Assembly: GCA_900239685.1 (NCBI GenBank)
Contig: OENT01000097.1
Location: 124,001-188,000, forward strand
From: Rotaria macrura
Taxonomy: Eukaryota; Rotifera; Eurotatoria; Philodinida; Philodinidae
Direction of reading: 5' to 3'
Length of the DNA: 64,000 bases
This document shows, piece by piece, positions 36,414 through 50,196 of the stretch. The notes under the pieces were generated by a model. That model saw nothing but the letters and a program-made list of their open reading frames with translations. It had not been told where the DNA came from and did no database searches. Both the position numbers and the translations under genes were made by a program. How positions within the stretch are numbered: the stretch's first letter is position 1; every line of letters starts with the position of its first letter.

Positions 36414-39400
36414 TCACCAAATAGGTGGTGGAGGTTGTTGTTGCTGTTGATTATTATTTTGCTGAACATATTTGGCTAATTGTGCAGGTGGTCGAAAACG
36501 ATTTACATTGTTCTAAAAATAGACAAAATTTTAAAGTATAATGGATTAGCAACGACTTCTCGTTTCTACTTATGTGTATCGATTATGTATCCAAGACATG
36601 ATATCTAACTCAACGTCTTAATTTACGCTTATTTAACAGAACACTATAAATGATTGTGAATGTCATGAACACAATATATTCAGGAAATATGTGAGTCATG
36701 TATTCAAACTCATATAAATAACACGAGAGCTTATAAAACATCTCATAAGTTAAATACGTTAATTGTTTTATTCTTGTTAGATAATGTTACTATCGAATAT
36801 CGAAAGTTAAGTTATTATATACAACAGAGAAGAAAAAAAAGCTATCCTGAATATAATCAATTCTACGAAATTTTAACATGAAACTATTTTCTCAAGTATT
36901 ATTAGTGATTAGAAAATGTGTAAATTTAAATCAATGACAATGAAGTGCATTGAAAACTCACTAATCAATGCGTATAATGAAAAGTTTAAGAGTGATCGTA
37001 CATAAACTGAATTTTCATTGACTGTTTATGTTGAAAGTATTGTTTGCCATGCTCAAAACTCTTTCGATGGTACTTTTATTTTTCAAATTATATGAAATTT
37101 CTATAGAAAACAACGATAATGGATTATGAATTATTTATGTTTTAATTTTTAATCTAAATATATATTTATTTAATAAGAGCGTGTGATTAACGCAATCAAT
37201 TATCTTCCAAGTTCAAACAAAGACTGACAATGGCAAGTCATATATAGAAATTTTTTCCTTTTCTTCTTATTACCTTTTTCTTTTTTGATTTAAGAATATT
37301 TTCATCTCTTTCAAATAATCCAATCGATCGTCCATCGATGGTACCTTGTTCATTTCGTAAGGCTGATGCGATACGTTTAGCTGCTGTTTTATTTAAATGA
37401 TGTACATCACGTAAATGTCCAGTTAAATAACGTAATTTAACTGTTGATTGACATGGCGTGTGTGGTATACGTTCTTGATGAGGTAAAACAGCATTATAAT
37501 TACTTAATGGACACGATACATAGGCTGTTTCATTTAAAACTTGTTCGTCTGGACGAAATAATATTCTTTGACTAGAATTTTCATTTTTCATCATAGCTTT
37601 AACTAATTTCATAGCACTTGCACGATTCAATTGATGATAGGCAAGAAAATGGTCGTATAATGCAAAATCTTGTTGTTCAGCTGATGGTGAACATAAACGG
37701 ATGCCATGCATTGGTCCAAGGCCGAATACATTATGACGAGTTAACGGACATGGTGCACGAAAAAATGACGGTAATATTGATACAATAGATGATTCGTTTG
37801 CTGAAGAGAATAATGTTGGATGATCATCAAGATCACCGGACGAGACGAAACGAACGATTTGCATCGATGCTGCATAATTTAAATAGTGATATTGTTTAAG
37901 ATGTTCGAATAATGATATTTGAGAATTCGAACGACGAATACATGGAATATGACGAACTTGATGGCGTTGTTCAATACCATACGTATTTGCTGCTAATGGA
38001 CAATAGTCACATTTGTAAGTTTTCAATTCTCGAACCTATGAATAAAATAGATGTTTTCGAAAAATATTTCCGATAGACATATAACTACCGTTAATGAGTT
38101 ATGAGTTTGGTTGGTTTCACTAGAATTATCCGAGAAAAACAAATTAAACAATTGATTTTAAACTTTAACGAATGAATAATAAATATTTACATTTCGGGAA
38201 GTTCATCTTCATTTTCTGTTACTTTATCGACTAGAATTAACAGAATTTATTTATATTATTTATGTTTTCTAGTTGCTTGTTACTCACCATTGGACGATGT
38301 TAGATCATGATTTGAATATGAAGTCGAAGAAGAATCTAAGTAAAAAATTGTTTTCTTTCACATTTTAATCACAACATGATTGAAAAAACAACAACAAACA
38401 GATACTACATCGTAAGGTTTTACTTTTCAATGGTCAAAACACTGCTTACAATGTTTACAGAAGAAACGACAATCAACACATTTTTTTGGTTTTTCAATCA
38501 ACTAACAACTTTCATCAATATACATGTTTCACATGAAAAATGAAACATGCTAAATTTGAGATTTTTGCAGTTTATCTTCATATTTTAAGAACATTATATG
38601 AAAGAGAGTGGAATAAGAACTAGAGACTAATTTTGAGATCAGAATTAGAAATTTTTTCATCATTAAAAACATCGCATTCTTTCTTTTTCTTATCAAAACT
38701 TTCAACAGAAGATCACAAAACAGATTGATCATTTTGATTTCATTACTCTTTAACATAGTTTCTCAGATATCTTTGATTGATGTAATTCATACCGATTGAT
38801 GATACCTCAGATGTCTCAATGAAAACATGGTTGAGAAGCAAACTATGTCATTTTTCCACAGTAGACTATGATTAGAAAAAAAGTCATGATATATTCTCAA
38901 AAAACGAATAGCTACTCATCGATCACTCCTTTAATCTAAAGTAACAAAAGATAAACTATTGTTATATTATGTACAACTTTTATGATCTATATCATAAAAT
39001 TCCAAAATACAAAAAGATATCTAATCAAAACATTACTAACTTATTAGATCTGAAATGCTTTCTGAACGACTTCGATCATTTTTATTACTTGAATCTTGTT
39101 TAAGATTCTGTACCAAAAACAATCTGGAATCTAGAATCAAAACAAAAAACAAAAAGATGATTAAATCTATGTGTATTTCTTCTTATTTTCGATACAAACC
39201 ACCAAATGTTCCATATAAACTTTCATCATTAAACGGAGCATTACTAGTATTTGTAGCTAAAATAAAACAAGCGATCATATTTCATTATAAATCGAACAAT
39301 ATGAATCCAATTACTAACCTGTTGCTGATTCGTGTTCACCAATGAGTTGTCCAATTTTATCAATAACAGGTAAAAAGGCTGCTGTCTGTTGTAATCGTGC

Positions 39401-39745
39401 AAGACACGAACGCATGTTTACAAAATCGTCCGGTCCAATATTACTTAGTACTGATGCTTTCGATTGTACATAAGCATTTAACTGTCTGAAATGCTCCATT
39501 TCATTATCAAGAACTTGATTTAGTTTTACACGTTGTTCAGCCAATCGCTTGTCGAAAGATGCTAATTGTGCTTGTTGTCGTCGTGCATCATCTAATAACC
39601 GTTGAAAATCACTTGGAAATTGTTGCTGATGTTCAGCTAAATGTCGAATACATAGAAATAATTGACAATGACGACAGATTGTGAACTGATATGCATCACA
39701 TTGGGATTGTTGACATAATGAGGGTGATGATAATGTTGAAGTCAT
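36414..39745 (-). CDS. B-box-like zinc finger protein with three CCHH repeats
   Basis: Exons: 39319-39745, 39200-39256, 39041-39130, 38288-38335, 38191-38230, 38089-38119, 37274-38035 and 36414-36512. Phases agree, giving 517 residues. The N-terminus has a B-box-like metal set (C11, C16, C24, C27, C32, H35, H39), followed by a coiled coil with Gln/Arg (about 50-115). A Ser/Asn-rich linker covers about 140-230. Three repeats follow, with spacing C-x18/19-C-x11/13-H-x4-H: C243/C263/H276/H281, C327/C346/H360/H365 and C406/C426/H438/H443. Each starts CPL and ends HxLN.(A/T)(A/S) plus a helix; the first has an added C240. A Lys-rich stretch and a Gln/Pro tail end the protein. The first module resembles TRIM proteins without a RING. 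The repeats match no finger class I know. A nucleic-acid or protein-binding regulator is the likely role, by inference. Confidence 0.85.
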
Positions 39746-40180
39746 CTCTTAATTTTCTTTTCTTCTTTGAAGAAGAAAAAGAAAACTTTTTTTTTCTAAC
39801 CACAAGAAAAAAGAAAGGATAGAAAAGACTAACTGTGAAACAATCGATCAAATCAACTAGAGCAAGCAAGCAAGCAAGCAATAAAACAAATAAACAAAAC
39901 AGCTGGAGAGAGAGAAAAAAAAAGCGAAACAAACATGTGAGTGACATCTATTGTTTGTCGATATTCAGCGGCATCTAGCCTCGGTTCATTATCAAACAAT
40001 TAGAGTTGAACTCAAAAGAATAAATTACTTTTTCTGAATTAGGTCTTTTTAGATCGTATTTTTGAAAGAGGTCGTCAACATATCACTTGATGATCGATTG
40101 GTATTTGCTTTTGACGAACGAACAATGAAGCATGGCATACGACACGATACAAAAAAGAAATTCTGCATTAAAATTTCATA
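39746..40180. promoter_or_regulatory. Shared 435-bp divergent promoter region
   Basis: Separates the B-box/CCHH gene (-) from ZNF593 (+), so it should hold both promoters and 5'UTRs. It includes an AAGC tetranucleotide repeat (39862-39880). No TATA box was assigned. Confidence 0.5.
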
Positions 40181-40672
40181 ATGCCGAAAAAAACTCGTTC
40201 AAAAAATAAAAGCCACAGTGGTGTGGATAAGAAAGGTAAAATATTTAAGACGAAACGAAAAACAAAAGATCTCGATGAAGTTCAAGCAACTATGGCTGCT
40301 GATACAGCTCGAAAATTACTAAATCAACCGATTGACTATGATGTACCAGGTGCTGGTCAACACTATTGCCTTTATTGCGCGTAAGAGATCATGATTTGTC
40401 TGCGAATTCGAATAATATGTTTAGTTGTCTTTTCAAATAGACGATATTTTATTGATGATCACAATTTACAGCATCATTTGAAGAGTAAAGTACATAAGCG
40501 ACGAGTAAAAGATCTAAAAACTGAAGCATATACGTTGGAAGAAGCTGAACGAGCAGCTGGAAAAGGACAATATCGACCACCGCGACCCTTTCATGTACCG
40601 GGTGATCAAAACAGTCTTTACAAAATGGATACTGACGCCGTTGAAGATGTCGTTGCATCTAATAATAAATAA
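40181..40672 (+). CDS. ZNF593: ZNF593 / Bud20 family zinc finger protein
   Basis: Family members are C2H2 zinc finger factors of pre-60S ribosome export (Bud20 in yeast). Exons 40181-40380 and 40441-40672 with a 60-nt intron; 143 residues against 134 in human. The head is Lys/Arg-rich ([20 protein letters not shown]), followed by LDEVQ and [20 protein letters not shown]. The finger is C-x2-C...H-x5-H (residues [12 protein letters not shown]). It is followed by [20 protein letters not shown], which is characteristic of the family. The intron splits the finger just after the second Cys. No sign of damage. Confidence 0.96.
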
Positions 40673-43600
40673 TATTGTTGTTTTGACTTGTTATATCTCT
40701 TGTTGTAAACAATATTCTAAAAGTCTTTCCGGAAAGTTCACATCAATACTACTAGCGAAATTCAAAGAACTTCATGATTGTTGTCAAAGAAAAAGGACAG
40801 CGTATTCATCATAATGTTTTGTTCATAAAATTTCGTCTACGATAAACTTTTAAAATCACATGAAAATTACTGAACAAAAACTCGTTTTCATTTTTACCGA
40901 TGAATCGTCAAAACGACGTGTTGTTTCTATCGGATAGAAGCACGTTCTTTTGAATGTCAGCTGTTTCTACGAGTTAATAGAAATTTTAATTGCTTTCCCG
41001 CAACTATTATAGGCTTCGTTTTCTGTTAGACAGATATTTATCCTGTACTGTGGCAGTCTAATAAAATCGTCCTAATTTTAAGTTCATCAGATAACTTTCG
41101 TATGATGACTATATAGGAGGCAGCGTTGACTATTGATAGCAGTATTTGTGTTCTAACACTTGTAGATATAAAGATGAACAGTAAAGTAAAGCTCAAAGAA
41201 TATCAAAAGTTCGTTTGAATCGTTTAACAATAATTTGCTAGATTTTTTCTCAATAATTTTCCAACAGATATTACAAATTATTTGTCGAAATAATGCCACT
41301 TTCGTTTGTGTGCTCATTTTTTTTCGAAGTATGCAGACAAATATCATTTGGTCAATATCTTATACAAACCAATGATTTCAATATTATGTTGACTGTGTTG
41401 ATTTTTATAATCATCGCAATTTGTTGTGCTAAACCTTGAGAACCAACGAATTGAATCAAGGGATAAAAATGTGGTATTCATATGAATTATTTTGCATATG
41501 CATATTATTACTCGTCTTTGGAGAAAAGCTGTTTACTGTTTGGCAATGTTATCTAGTATAACGTGCAGTAATTCTGTTCCTATACCGTTGCTTCCATAAG
41601 TAAAATGTACGAAATAGACTTTCAGCACGATGCTTAATATTGTAATTCTAGTACATAGGAAACTATCTTAGATCTCTCAGGAGACAACATCTTAGCTAGA
41701 TGAAGAATTCGATCTGTGAGATGAAAATAACATCGATGTTTATGGAAAGAATATCGACTATGTTTTTCTTCGTTTTTATTTATTAATAGTATACGAATAG
41801 AAATTTACGTAAACTTTTCAATGAAAACAACATATAGTGTAGATTTTGATATTAGTCAATAACGAGTGTACTTCAGCTTTTCTCCAGATATGCATTCATA
41901 ATTTTGTTCGCAGTCAAACAGCTCACTACTATGAGTAGTAAATAAAAATTGACTTTGTCTTTGTACTAATTATTCGTTAATTTTCATGCAAAGCGAAACA
42001 GTGTTTAACTTACGAAAAGTCTAAATGTATACTTTCATGAGTTTCATAACATATAATTTATGTTTTAAATTCAAAATTAAATAAATGTGAAAACCTCGGA
42101 CTTAAGATTGAGAGTTATGTGTACTTCAAAAAGTGAATGAGACAAATCAGTCATTCTAGAATGTGTGCACGGAAGAAATATCCTGGTAAACCTTTTTTGG
42201 GAAACTCAACAACTAGTGGTCATCTCAGACATACCTAGGCATTTGGTTTTTGGATGCAGTTTTTGTGCATTTTCAGACCTTTCTCAGGCGATGTTTTGTT
42301 AGAAAGCTAGGATTTGGTTCAAAACTAATATCAGATTCTGAATCAGCGTTAAAAACTGAGTCGATTTATATACGTTATGGATAATTCTGAGAAAAAAAAG
42401 TTTTTTTTGAAAAAATCCCTGTACCCCTCCTCAGGGATTTTTTGGTCAATAATGACAGTTTTTCGATAACTCAGCCATTTCTTGCCGAATCCTTCTCATC
42501 TTCGAACTCGACCGAGATATTGATGAGATAATTCTGTGCACAAAATTTCAGCTCAATCGAATGTATTTGTAAAGAGTTATCGTGTAAACGGACGGTCGGA
42601 CACACTGACCGATTCTAGCGTGTACTCACTTTTTGAGTACACAAAAAGAACAATTTTCGGCACATAAGTAGGCGAATATGGCTTCCGTGAGGCTCACCTG
42701 TACAGATGTCTGTCTAGAAGTAACAAAATGTGCTTAGTAAAAAAGAGTACATTTTTAATTTTAGCTAAAATCCTTCTTTATCCTAAATATGAACTACATG
42801 ATTGATCAATTTCAATAGATGACGATTAGTCCATACATATGGTTCATGTTATTTTTGATGGTTCGATGCCTGTTATTACTATCAGAAATCTCTGTCGTCA
42901 TTCAACAAATTTTCTCCGGTTGTTTGTTTTTGTATTTTACTCTCCAGAGGTTTCGAATGGAAATAGTTGGTGGCGCTTTCGTTACCTACTAAAACAAAAT
43001 TTGCATTAATTATTCATCAATGCATCATTTATCAACTATATATTTGTAGTCAAATTCAAACGATTCACCCTCGATTTTGTTTTTTATTATTCGTTTGAAT
43101 ATAATATTCGTCATGACATATTGACACCGGTGAATGCGATTGGGTAGTCGGTTCAAAATTCCAATCTATATGATTTCTAACTTTTTATATATTTTTAAAA
43201 CTAAAGTAAGTAAGTGCATTAGTTGAATTTAGAAAGCAAATTAGAAATGAGATAATGAAATCTGAAGAAGAAAATACCACTTATTAATATGAGTCGTAGT
43301 ATCCAATCTAATTCGACGAGTCAAAAATGTATACGTTACTAAATCAAAGTTATGCATATTCGTTTTCTTTTGTTGGTTGGCATGAAGCGTAACTCGAGTA
43401 GATTATATCAATTATGAACAAGATAGCCGACCGATACAGAAGTTGTAGATTCATATTTTCGGCAGTCAAAAATCGACCAAGTAGAGGGCAAAAAACATGA
43501 ATAGAAAATTGCATAAACGTATGTTATAGATATTCTTGTTATATTGAATAAGCTTTTAGCGGTGAGCAACTTGTTCGTGTAAAACATAATTCTTGTAAGG

Positions 43601-46600
43601 TTTCAAAAAATTTGAAAAATGAATGAAATCGATACTATGGATTGAGTGTTAGCTCCATGGCTTGGAGAATTTGTTGAATATGCGTATTTATTATGTTTGT
43701 CTACATTCACACCCATTATTAGTGTGACTCGCAACAATAAGTGGACTGAAACGGAACGTATTGAACAGTGCAGTGATAAAGAAATCTTAGTAGAGCAGCA
43801 TTGGTACAGAAATATTCAGCTCAATGTACTATCTGTCTCTATTTAAACAAGATCAATACATAGACAGCAACTCATTCGTCTGATCATGAACTTCGACGCA
43901 TAGTATCATTCAAATAATCGAACTGTATTGATCATAACCTGATTCCGAAAGAAAAACAAATACAATTTAGACGATATTTTAATTTTACTAAATAAAATGA
44001 TACAGATTATTGCGAGTATTCGTTTTCTAACCATTACTAGAAAATTTTCTAAAATTTTACTTATAAAATGTTTTTAGTTGCCATGGAACTTGTATGATCG
44101 AATTATGTTTCAATTATTTAACGAATTAAACAACGTACATTTGATATCAATATTTAATCACCCCATGTGCAGTCGTGGATGTAGAAAATATGACAGAGAT
44201 AGTAACTATTCTATTCATCACTGATTCCATTATATAATTAATAACATTAGACGACTGTAAAGTCAAGAATGATCGTCAAGTAATTGTTCACATTGTTGTA
44301 TTTTATGTTTCTGTTTGTTATTATATATTTTGAATAAAAGATTTCGGACAACCTTTACTATAATAGTTATTTGCATTAATGTTTCTTCGTGTATAGATAC
44401 GTAATCAATCGATTGAAAGAATACACGAATTGAAAATTTCCGTATGTTGCTAACAACAAATATAACCAAACTATTATGCTTAAATCCAATTAGGACTACG
44501 TGACGTGCGCTGAATTTGTTCCTTTTAAATTTGTATCTAGTGCTCTGACATTGTATCACAAAAGTTGCATAATCGGTTACGAACTATTGTTGAAGTTTTC
44601 TTTTCAGGAAATTCCAATCAACTTTTATTACTGCTGAACACTCTGCTGGAAGCTAACCCGAAGTCGTATGTTTCTTCATATTTACTGATAAACAAAGAAT
44701 AATTCCATCGTTCATACTACCTAGAGAGATGAATCCACATTATAGTATCATTCTAAGTTTAATGTGAATCATTAAAAAAAAACTCAATAGCCACTATTAT
44801 AAGTTTGGAAACTCGACGAACACGCCGATGTTTATCATGTGAATTTTCTCGTCTTTCATGAAAACGAATTATTCATCTTATAATTATTAAGCACGATGGA
44901 GTTGTAAGTTTCCGGATCGTTGCAAATTGATTATGTGTCATTTTTACACCTAGCCAAAAACTAATGTGCATTGTCATGTACTATCAGTTTATCTGAGTAC
45001 ATGTTGCTATTAAAACCAAAAGGATTTATTACATGTAAGATTATACAGTAGTATTTATTGATGCAATAGACTCTTAAATGTGAACAAAAAAATTTACAGA
45101 CATCTTTTCGAAACCTTATGATGAGTGTTAAGTAAAGTTAGCATTGAGAAAATACGTTTAAGATTGAATACGTCTAACTAAAGATCTATTTCTATCAACG
45201 AAAACATTTCTCAAAAGTTACAATATGTTGAATGTAAGCTATCGATTAGAAACATTTAGAGTCTATCGTGTTCGTACGACAAATAGTTACGAAAAATTTC
45301 ACTCATCATGTAAAATATCTCATGGAAATATGATTTTAGTTGCCATGTAAAAGATTTTCAAAAAATGATTAAAATTTTTATCGTTCTGATGTATTACAGC
45401 TGCAGACACGCGTAGTAAAAAATAGATGAAGCATGTTGGTAGGCACCTTGTAGATGGCTTGTTGAAAACTAGAACTAACATTCACTTAACTTAGTTATTT
45501 CTTGAAGAACCTGCCAAAAAGATTTTTGACAATGTTCATCAAATGACAACAAACTCACAAGATGATTACAGATTGTGATCATGATTCTTTTTTGTACAGG
45601 ACTCTACAACGATTAGTTTCGTCGAGTTATATCACTTTTAATATTATACTCTTTTTCGATTCAATAGGAAACTATTGAGGTGTATTGTTTGACACGATAC
45701 GTTAGAGTTCCTATTTCAAGAAGAGCATGTTCTCCACTGGAAAGATATGTAACAGGCATTTTATTTCGAAAAGAAACAGAAATTCACGCACGTCAATTTG
45801 TCAGATTACGCGAGTAACCTTCACAAAAATATCGAAAATCCCCGTTATCGAATGTATACCCATTGAGAAAACGATGAAGCCTGTCATCCATGATAAAATT
45901 GGTACGATCACTTTCTTTTTTATTAACTAACAATTGATCTATGAAGCATTATATTTGTCGAAATATGTCGACGTCAAACATCCTAGACACTTATTCATGC
46001 ATAATATCTACAAATCAAAGCTTGAATGTATTTCGATCGCATGATGCATGACGTAAGACACAGAGAGGAATGGAGGGAGGAGAAGATAATGTTTCAAGGA
46101 AGTCGACTGACTCCAAAGTTTAATCTTAGATGATTCATTTGAAAAGATAAAGAACAGCAATGTTTTTTCATGTACTCATGAACACAGCGTGACCACTTCT
46201 ATTTCCACTAAAATATAGTCAAATCGTTGATTAATTAATATTTGTTTCTCAATGTAAACAAAGATTTTTTTAAAGAAAAGAATACAGTTTATTTACATTT
46301 TAGTGAACATTTAAGCATTAAGAAAGAAGAATAATTGATATATTTAACTCGTACGAAAAATTTCAATTCACTACAGAATTGTAAAGTAGAAAACTACAGA
46401 ATTTTATTTGGATATTTATTGTTTTTCTACTATAGGAATTAAACTTTTGAGTCACAGATGAATAGTAAAAACCAGACTAAATAATGCTTGCTATTATTTT
46501 GTTTTAAATTCAAAAACATAAAATTCGACTAATTCGTCATGTCTATTCATCAACTTCGAAATCATGAAGTATTAGCATCTTTCAATCCATTTTTTGACTT

Positions 46601-48439
46601 AACTATGAAACATAACCGTTGTTTACCGCTTATTATTATTCTTGCGGATAGTTTAACTGAATTTGTTTCATATATTTCATGTTTTGATCTTGCACATTAG
46701 TTACAGCTGTGCAATTAAATTCGATAGTGATCAGTACGAGCACTTCCTACTTCTTTTTTTTTTCTTAAAGAGAGAAAAATATGTAAAAACCAATGGAGCG
46801 TTTAGGACACTATTAATCAAACACCTTCGCTTGATGCATAATAATTGGCCTGTACATACGAGAAACCAATCAGAAGTCTTCCTGACTCAGAATTTTCGTA
46901 CCTTGATAAGAGAAAAAAAAATGCCTGAATTCGTTACACTTCAATAAACGTATATTAGAGCTTGCATTTACCAGATTCAATAGCTTTTAAAACAAAGAAT
47001 AACTGTGAGTATTTTCTCTATTATTATTTCAAACCTATTCTAGCAAACAAGGATTATTTTATGATTAGAGATAAGAAGGTACCGTTTTGAAATAGTATAG
47101 ACTTGTGGAAACTGTAAACAAAAAGCCTTACTATCGTATTACTATCGATACTTGTTCTACTGAATAGACTTGATGTCAATAGTAGACTTGCCTCGTTTCT
47201 ATCGTATGTAACACTAATGACGTAGTATTCACGATTGTTTTCTATGGTGAAGAGAACATGTCTATACAAAATCTAGTATTTGACTACTTTTTTTGAATCT
47301 TTTTCTTTGCTAAAATAAGCGTTTCAATCTTCAGAATGGATTACAACGAGCAATTTCTCAACCTTCTTCCATAACTATTAAGGCATTCTTGTGGACTTTT
47401 CAAACTGTATAATTTCGTTTTACTTTTTGCGACAGAATAAAACATCTTTAGTTATTGTAAATCTTATTTCCGGTTGTTTGTCTTTTTGAAAACAATTTCA
47501 TATTCAATCAGTAGCTTAGAGGAAAACAGTAATTTTTCTTCCTTTGTGCTGAGAACATTTTTTCGGTTCGATGGTGGAGCTATAACTCAAATTTTTCTTT
47601 TGCCCATTTTTGCGCTCGTACAACCAATCGTTCGTTTTTCTTCACTTCATAATATTAATTTTGGTAAAATCACCGTGATAAAAATAAATGAAGAAAAAAC
47701 GTAATCATTTTCACCTACTATGTTACTTTACACTGAATTTTTATAGATGCCAAAATGTATGCAATAAAAAAATTCTATATATATATATATATTAGGGAAA
47801 CGAATAATTAACTGAGACATCTTAGTAGCTTCAGTTCTTCGAATTAGCTATATCAGACAAGCATCCGTCCGACATCAATACTTTATTTTACCTAATTTGT
47901 AACTCATGATCATGTGTACTTAGCCACAACTCTTACCTTACGGCTCTGTTCGGTATTTGCTGATGGTACTGAAAAGATGAACTTTTGTAAAGCAGTAGAT
48001 CGATCATTCTTAGTTAAATAGATATAGACTGATTATATGAGAGTAGTTCGTTTGATCCCTTCTTCGTGTTTATTTATGTTTCATCGAACGAAATCTCAGC
48101 GAAGACTCAAAAGTGTTGACTACAAGAATGCGCTGCCACTTCTACCGTGCACTAAAATCTTGACTATCATAGTCTCCACATTGCGGATTCTAGTTACCTG
48201 AGTCTCCTAAATTACGCCAATCATCAGCTTCGTCGTGAATGATTGATTAGTTAACTGCTATTTAGTTAGTTACGAAAAGATGTCTTATGACTGATCAATG
48301 ACGAGATAAAGTGAATGATAACTTTCAGTTCTCAATGGTATATTCCAACATTAGTAGAGCTCTCTCTCTGTAGAAGAATAGTTAAGGATTCAATGCACAT
48401 TCCAGTAATATATCATTTGCATATAGATTTTACTTTAAG
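40673..48439. other. Longest gene-poor stretch (about 7.8 kb)
   Basis: Apart from ZNF593 3' sequence (an AATAAA overlaps the stop region near 40666) and repeat copy 2 (42078-42648), no gene was recognised. Short open frames here (for example 43646-43846, 45727-45930, 46663-46947) have no domain, no splice context and no matching neighbour. A TA microsatellite lies at about 47776-47793. Confidence 0.5.
42078..42648 (-). repeat. Dispersed repeat, copy 2 (~570 bp, inverted relative to copy 1)
   Basis: Reverse complement of 33541-34122 over its whole length, with scattered differences. Here the palindrome near the edge is imperfect (CTCGGACTTAAGATTGAG), and GGACGGTCGGAC stands in place of the GGCC run. 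The two copies lie 8 kb apart and enclose the B-box/CCHH and ZNF593 genes. Confidence 0.85.
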
Positions 48440-48880
48440 ATGCAACGATCCATTCTTCTGATTCTTATTCTTGCCGGTTGCACTCATGCTCAAATGTGGA
48501 ACGGTACGTATAAAGTTGGCACCGGTTGCAACAGTACAGGATGCTGTTGTCCCACTGGAAACATCACCATTGGTTGGTATAATATGACGACAATACAAAT
48601 CAACTCACCAGTTACAGGTAACTGTAGCGGCACAACTTCACTGAGTCAGACAATAACTGGTATGTCAACGTCCAACTTGATGTTTTTATTTAACAATAAC
48701 AATATGACACTGCAACTGAACAGTGGCAATTCAATTTCTATTTCTACGAGTTCAAATTCTCAATGTAGCCTGACTGCAACGAAAATTACAAATGCTGGCA
48801 GCAAGCATATACTCGGCATGCCGATTGGATTAGCGTGGTTGATATTTACATCTGCAATAATCATCGGAATTCGTGGCTAG
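48440..48880 (+). CDS. Small predicted GPI-anchored glycoprotein, orphan
   Basis: A single exon of 146 residues, family not recognised. There is a signal peptide (MQRSILLILILAGCTHAQ). The mature part is rich in Thr, Ser and Asn, with six N-glycosylation sequons (NGT, NST, NIT, NMT, NCS, NMT) and cysteines in GCNSTGCCC plus single Cys in NCS and QCS. A small-residue site (NAGS) is followed by a short spacer and a hydrophobic tail (GLAWLIFTSAIIIGI) ending IRG, the layout of a GPI attachment signal. The start directly follows TTTACTTTAAG, an acceptor-like sequence. AATAAA lies at 49026-49031. The likely place is the cell surface, and the function is unknown. Confidence 0.85.
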   Translation: MQRSILLILILAGCTHAQMWNGTYKVGTGCNSTGCCCPTGNITIGWYNMTTIQINSPVTGNCSGTTSLSQTITGMSTSNLMFLFNNNNMTLQLNSGNSISISTSSNSQCSLTATKITNAGSKHILGMPIGLAWLIFTSAIIIGIRG

Positions 48881-49025
48881 TTCAAACCAAGGCAATCTGT
48901 TTTGATTATCAAAGTACTATTTTTTGTTTGCGTCGATTCTTAGTTTCTTTTCTTAGCTATCTGTCCCATAAAATTCTTTGAATACGATCTTTTGTTTCTT
49001 GTTTTTTTTTCTGCGTAAAGATTTC

Positions 49026-49031
49026 AATAAA
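49026..49031 (+). promoter_or_regulatory. Polyadenylation signal AATAAA
   Basis: About 145 nt after the stop of the GPI-type orphan gene, on the same strand. Confidence 0.6.
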
Positions 49032-50196
49032 TGATAAGCAAAAAAATGTCTATCGCGAGGTTAACAGTTTCTTATGTGATCAGCAAACTGATCAATACAA
49101 GAAAAAATGGTTGTGTTTACCAAGTGACAGATTCTATGTATTCTTTTCATGCTTCAACAAGTAATATTGCAGAATCGATCAATACATTTCACGATCACAA
49201 TGGTCGAAAATCAAATATACATATACATAGACGCACATCAACGATGGTAATAAAGTGATAAATTTTAATTTATTTACGTAAAGATATTTGTTAACCATTT
49301 GTTTTCCTTAGAGATGAATTTTTTCATCGAAGCATAAAAGAAATGTACGAACGCACACATCTATTCCATCACTGACATATTTCTTTCTCTTGTAAGTTTT
49401 GTCGTTCTCCTCTTTACGATTTATCATTTGTCCGATATACAACTCGCTATCGTTTCCGATTTCGTTGTTTCATCCTATGATTGAGACGTTTTTTTTTGAT
49501 TGATAATGCATCGTCTAATGAAGAAAGTAATTTCACTTTCATTTATCAATAAAAAGATGAAACTGTGTAATTTTAACTCTCAGAAATTCTTTGCACTCAA
49601 ACCCCTTGACATGTTTCTCTTCATTGAAGCACTCCGTAGAATACAGTGGCTTTGCAAGAAAGTCGGCATTCTTTATAAATTAGAGAAAGTTTATCAAAAG
49701 TACTTTGAATGGCATCTGTTGCATAAATCTTATTTATATGAATATTGAGAAAGATTCTCTACCGATTTAAAAAGAAGAAAAAAAAGTGTACTAGAATAAG
49801 ACTTTAGAGCTACTGGAAAAGAATGGTTTTCTAGATCTTCTCTGTCATAAGGAAGTCAATTATTAAGATTTTATATTTCATTTTTTTATTCTTTCACGAT
49901 CAATATAGGATAGGGATCTGCAAAGTGATCCCAGTCTGCTTTTTTTCATCAAGTATTAAATTGTATATTTTGAAAGTTTTTTACTCATTTTTGACCAAAA
50001 ATCTCTAAATCGGCTATTTTTGTTTCCGAATTTGATAAAATTTTCTACGCACCTAGATTCTGTTTCTAAGAATCGAATTTTCGTCGAAAATTGATTAGGC
50101 TATCGAGTATATAAAGTAAAATATACATAGATTTGATTCGATAGCCGTTTAAACTAAGTATCCATCACTAACAGTTGACTGGATACTCAGTTCGAT

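Noticed and set aside
43646-43846. 66-residue plus-strand frame
   Set aside because: It has no domain, signal peptide or splice partners, and its length is within chance for 64 kb.
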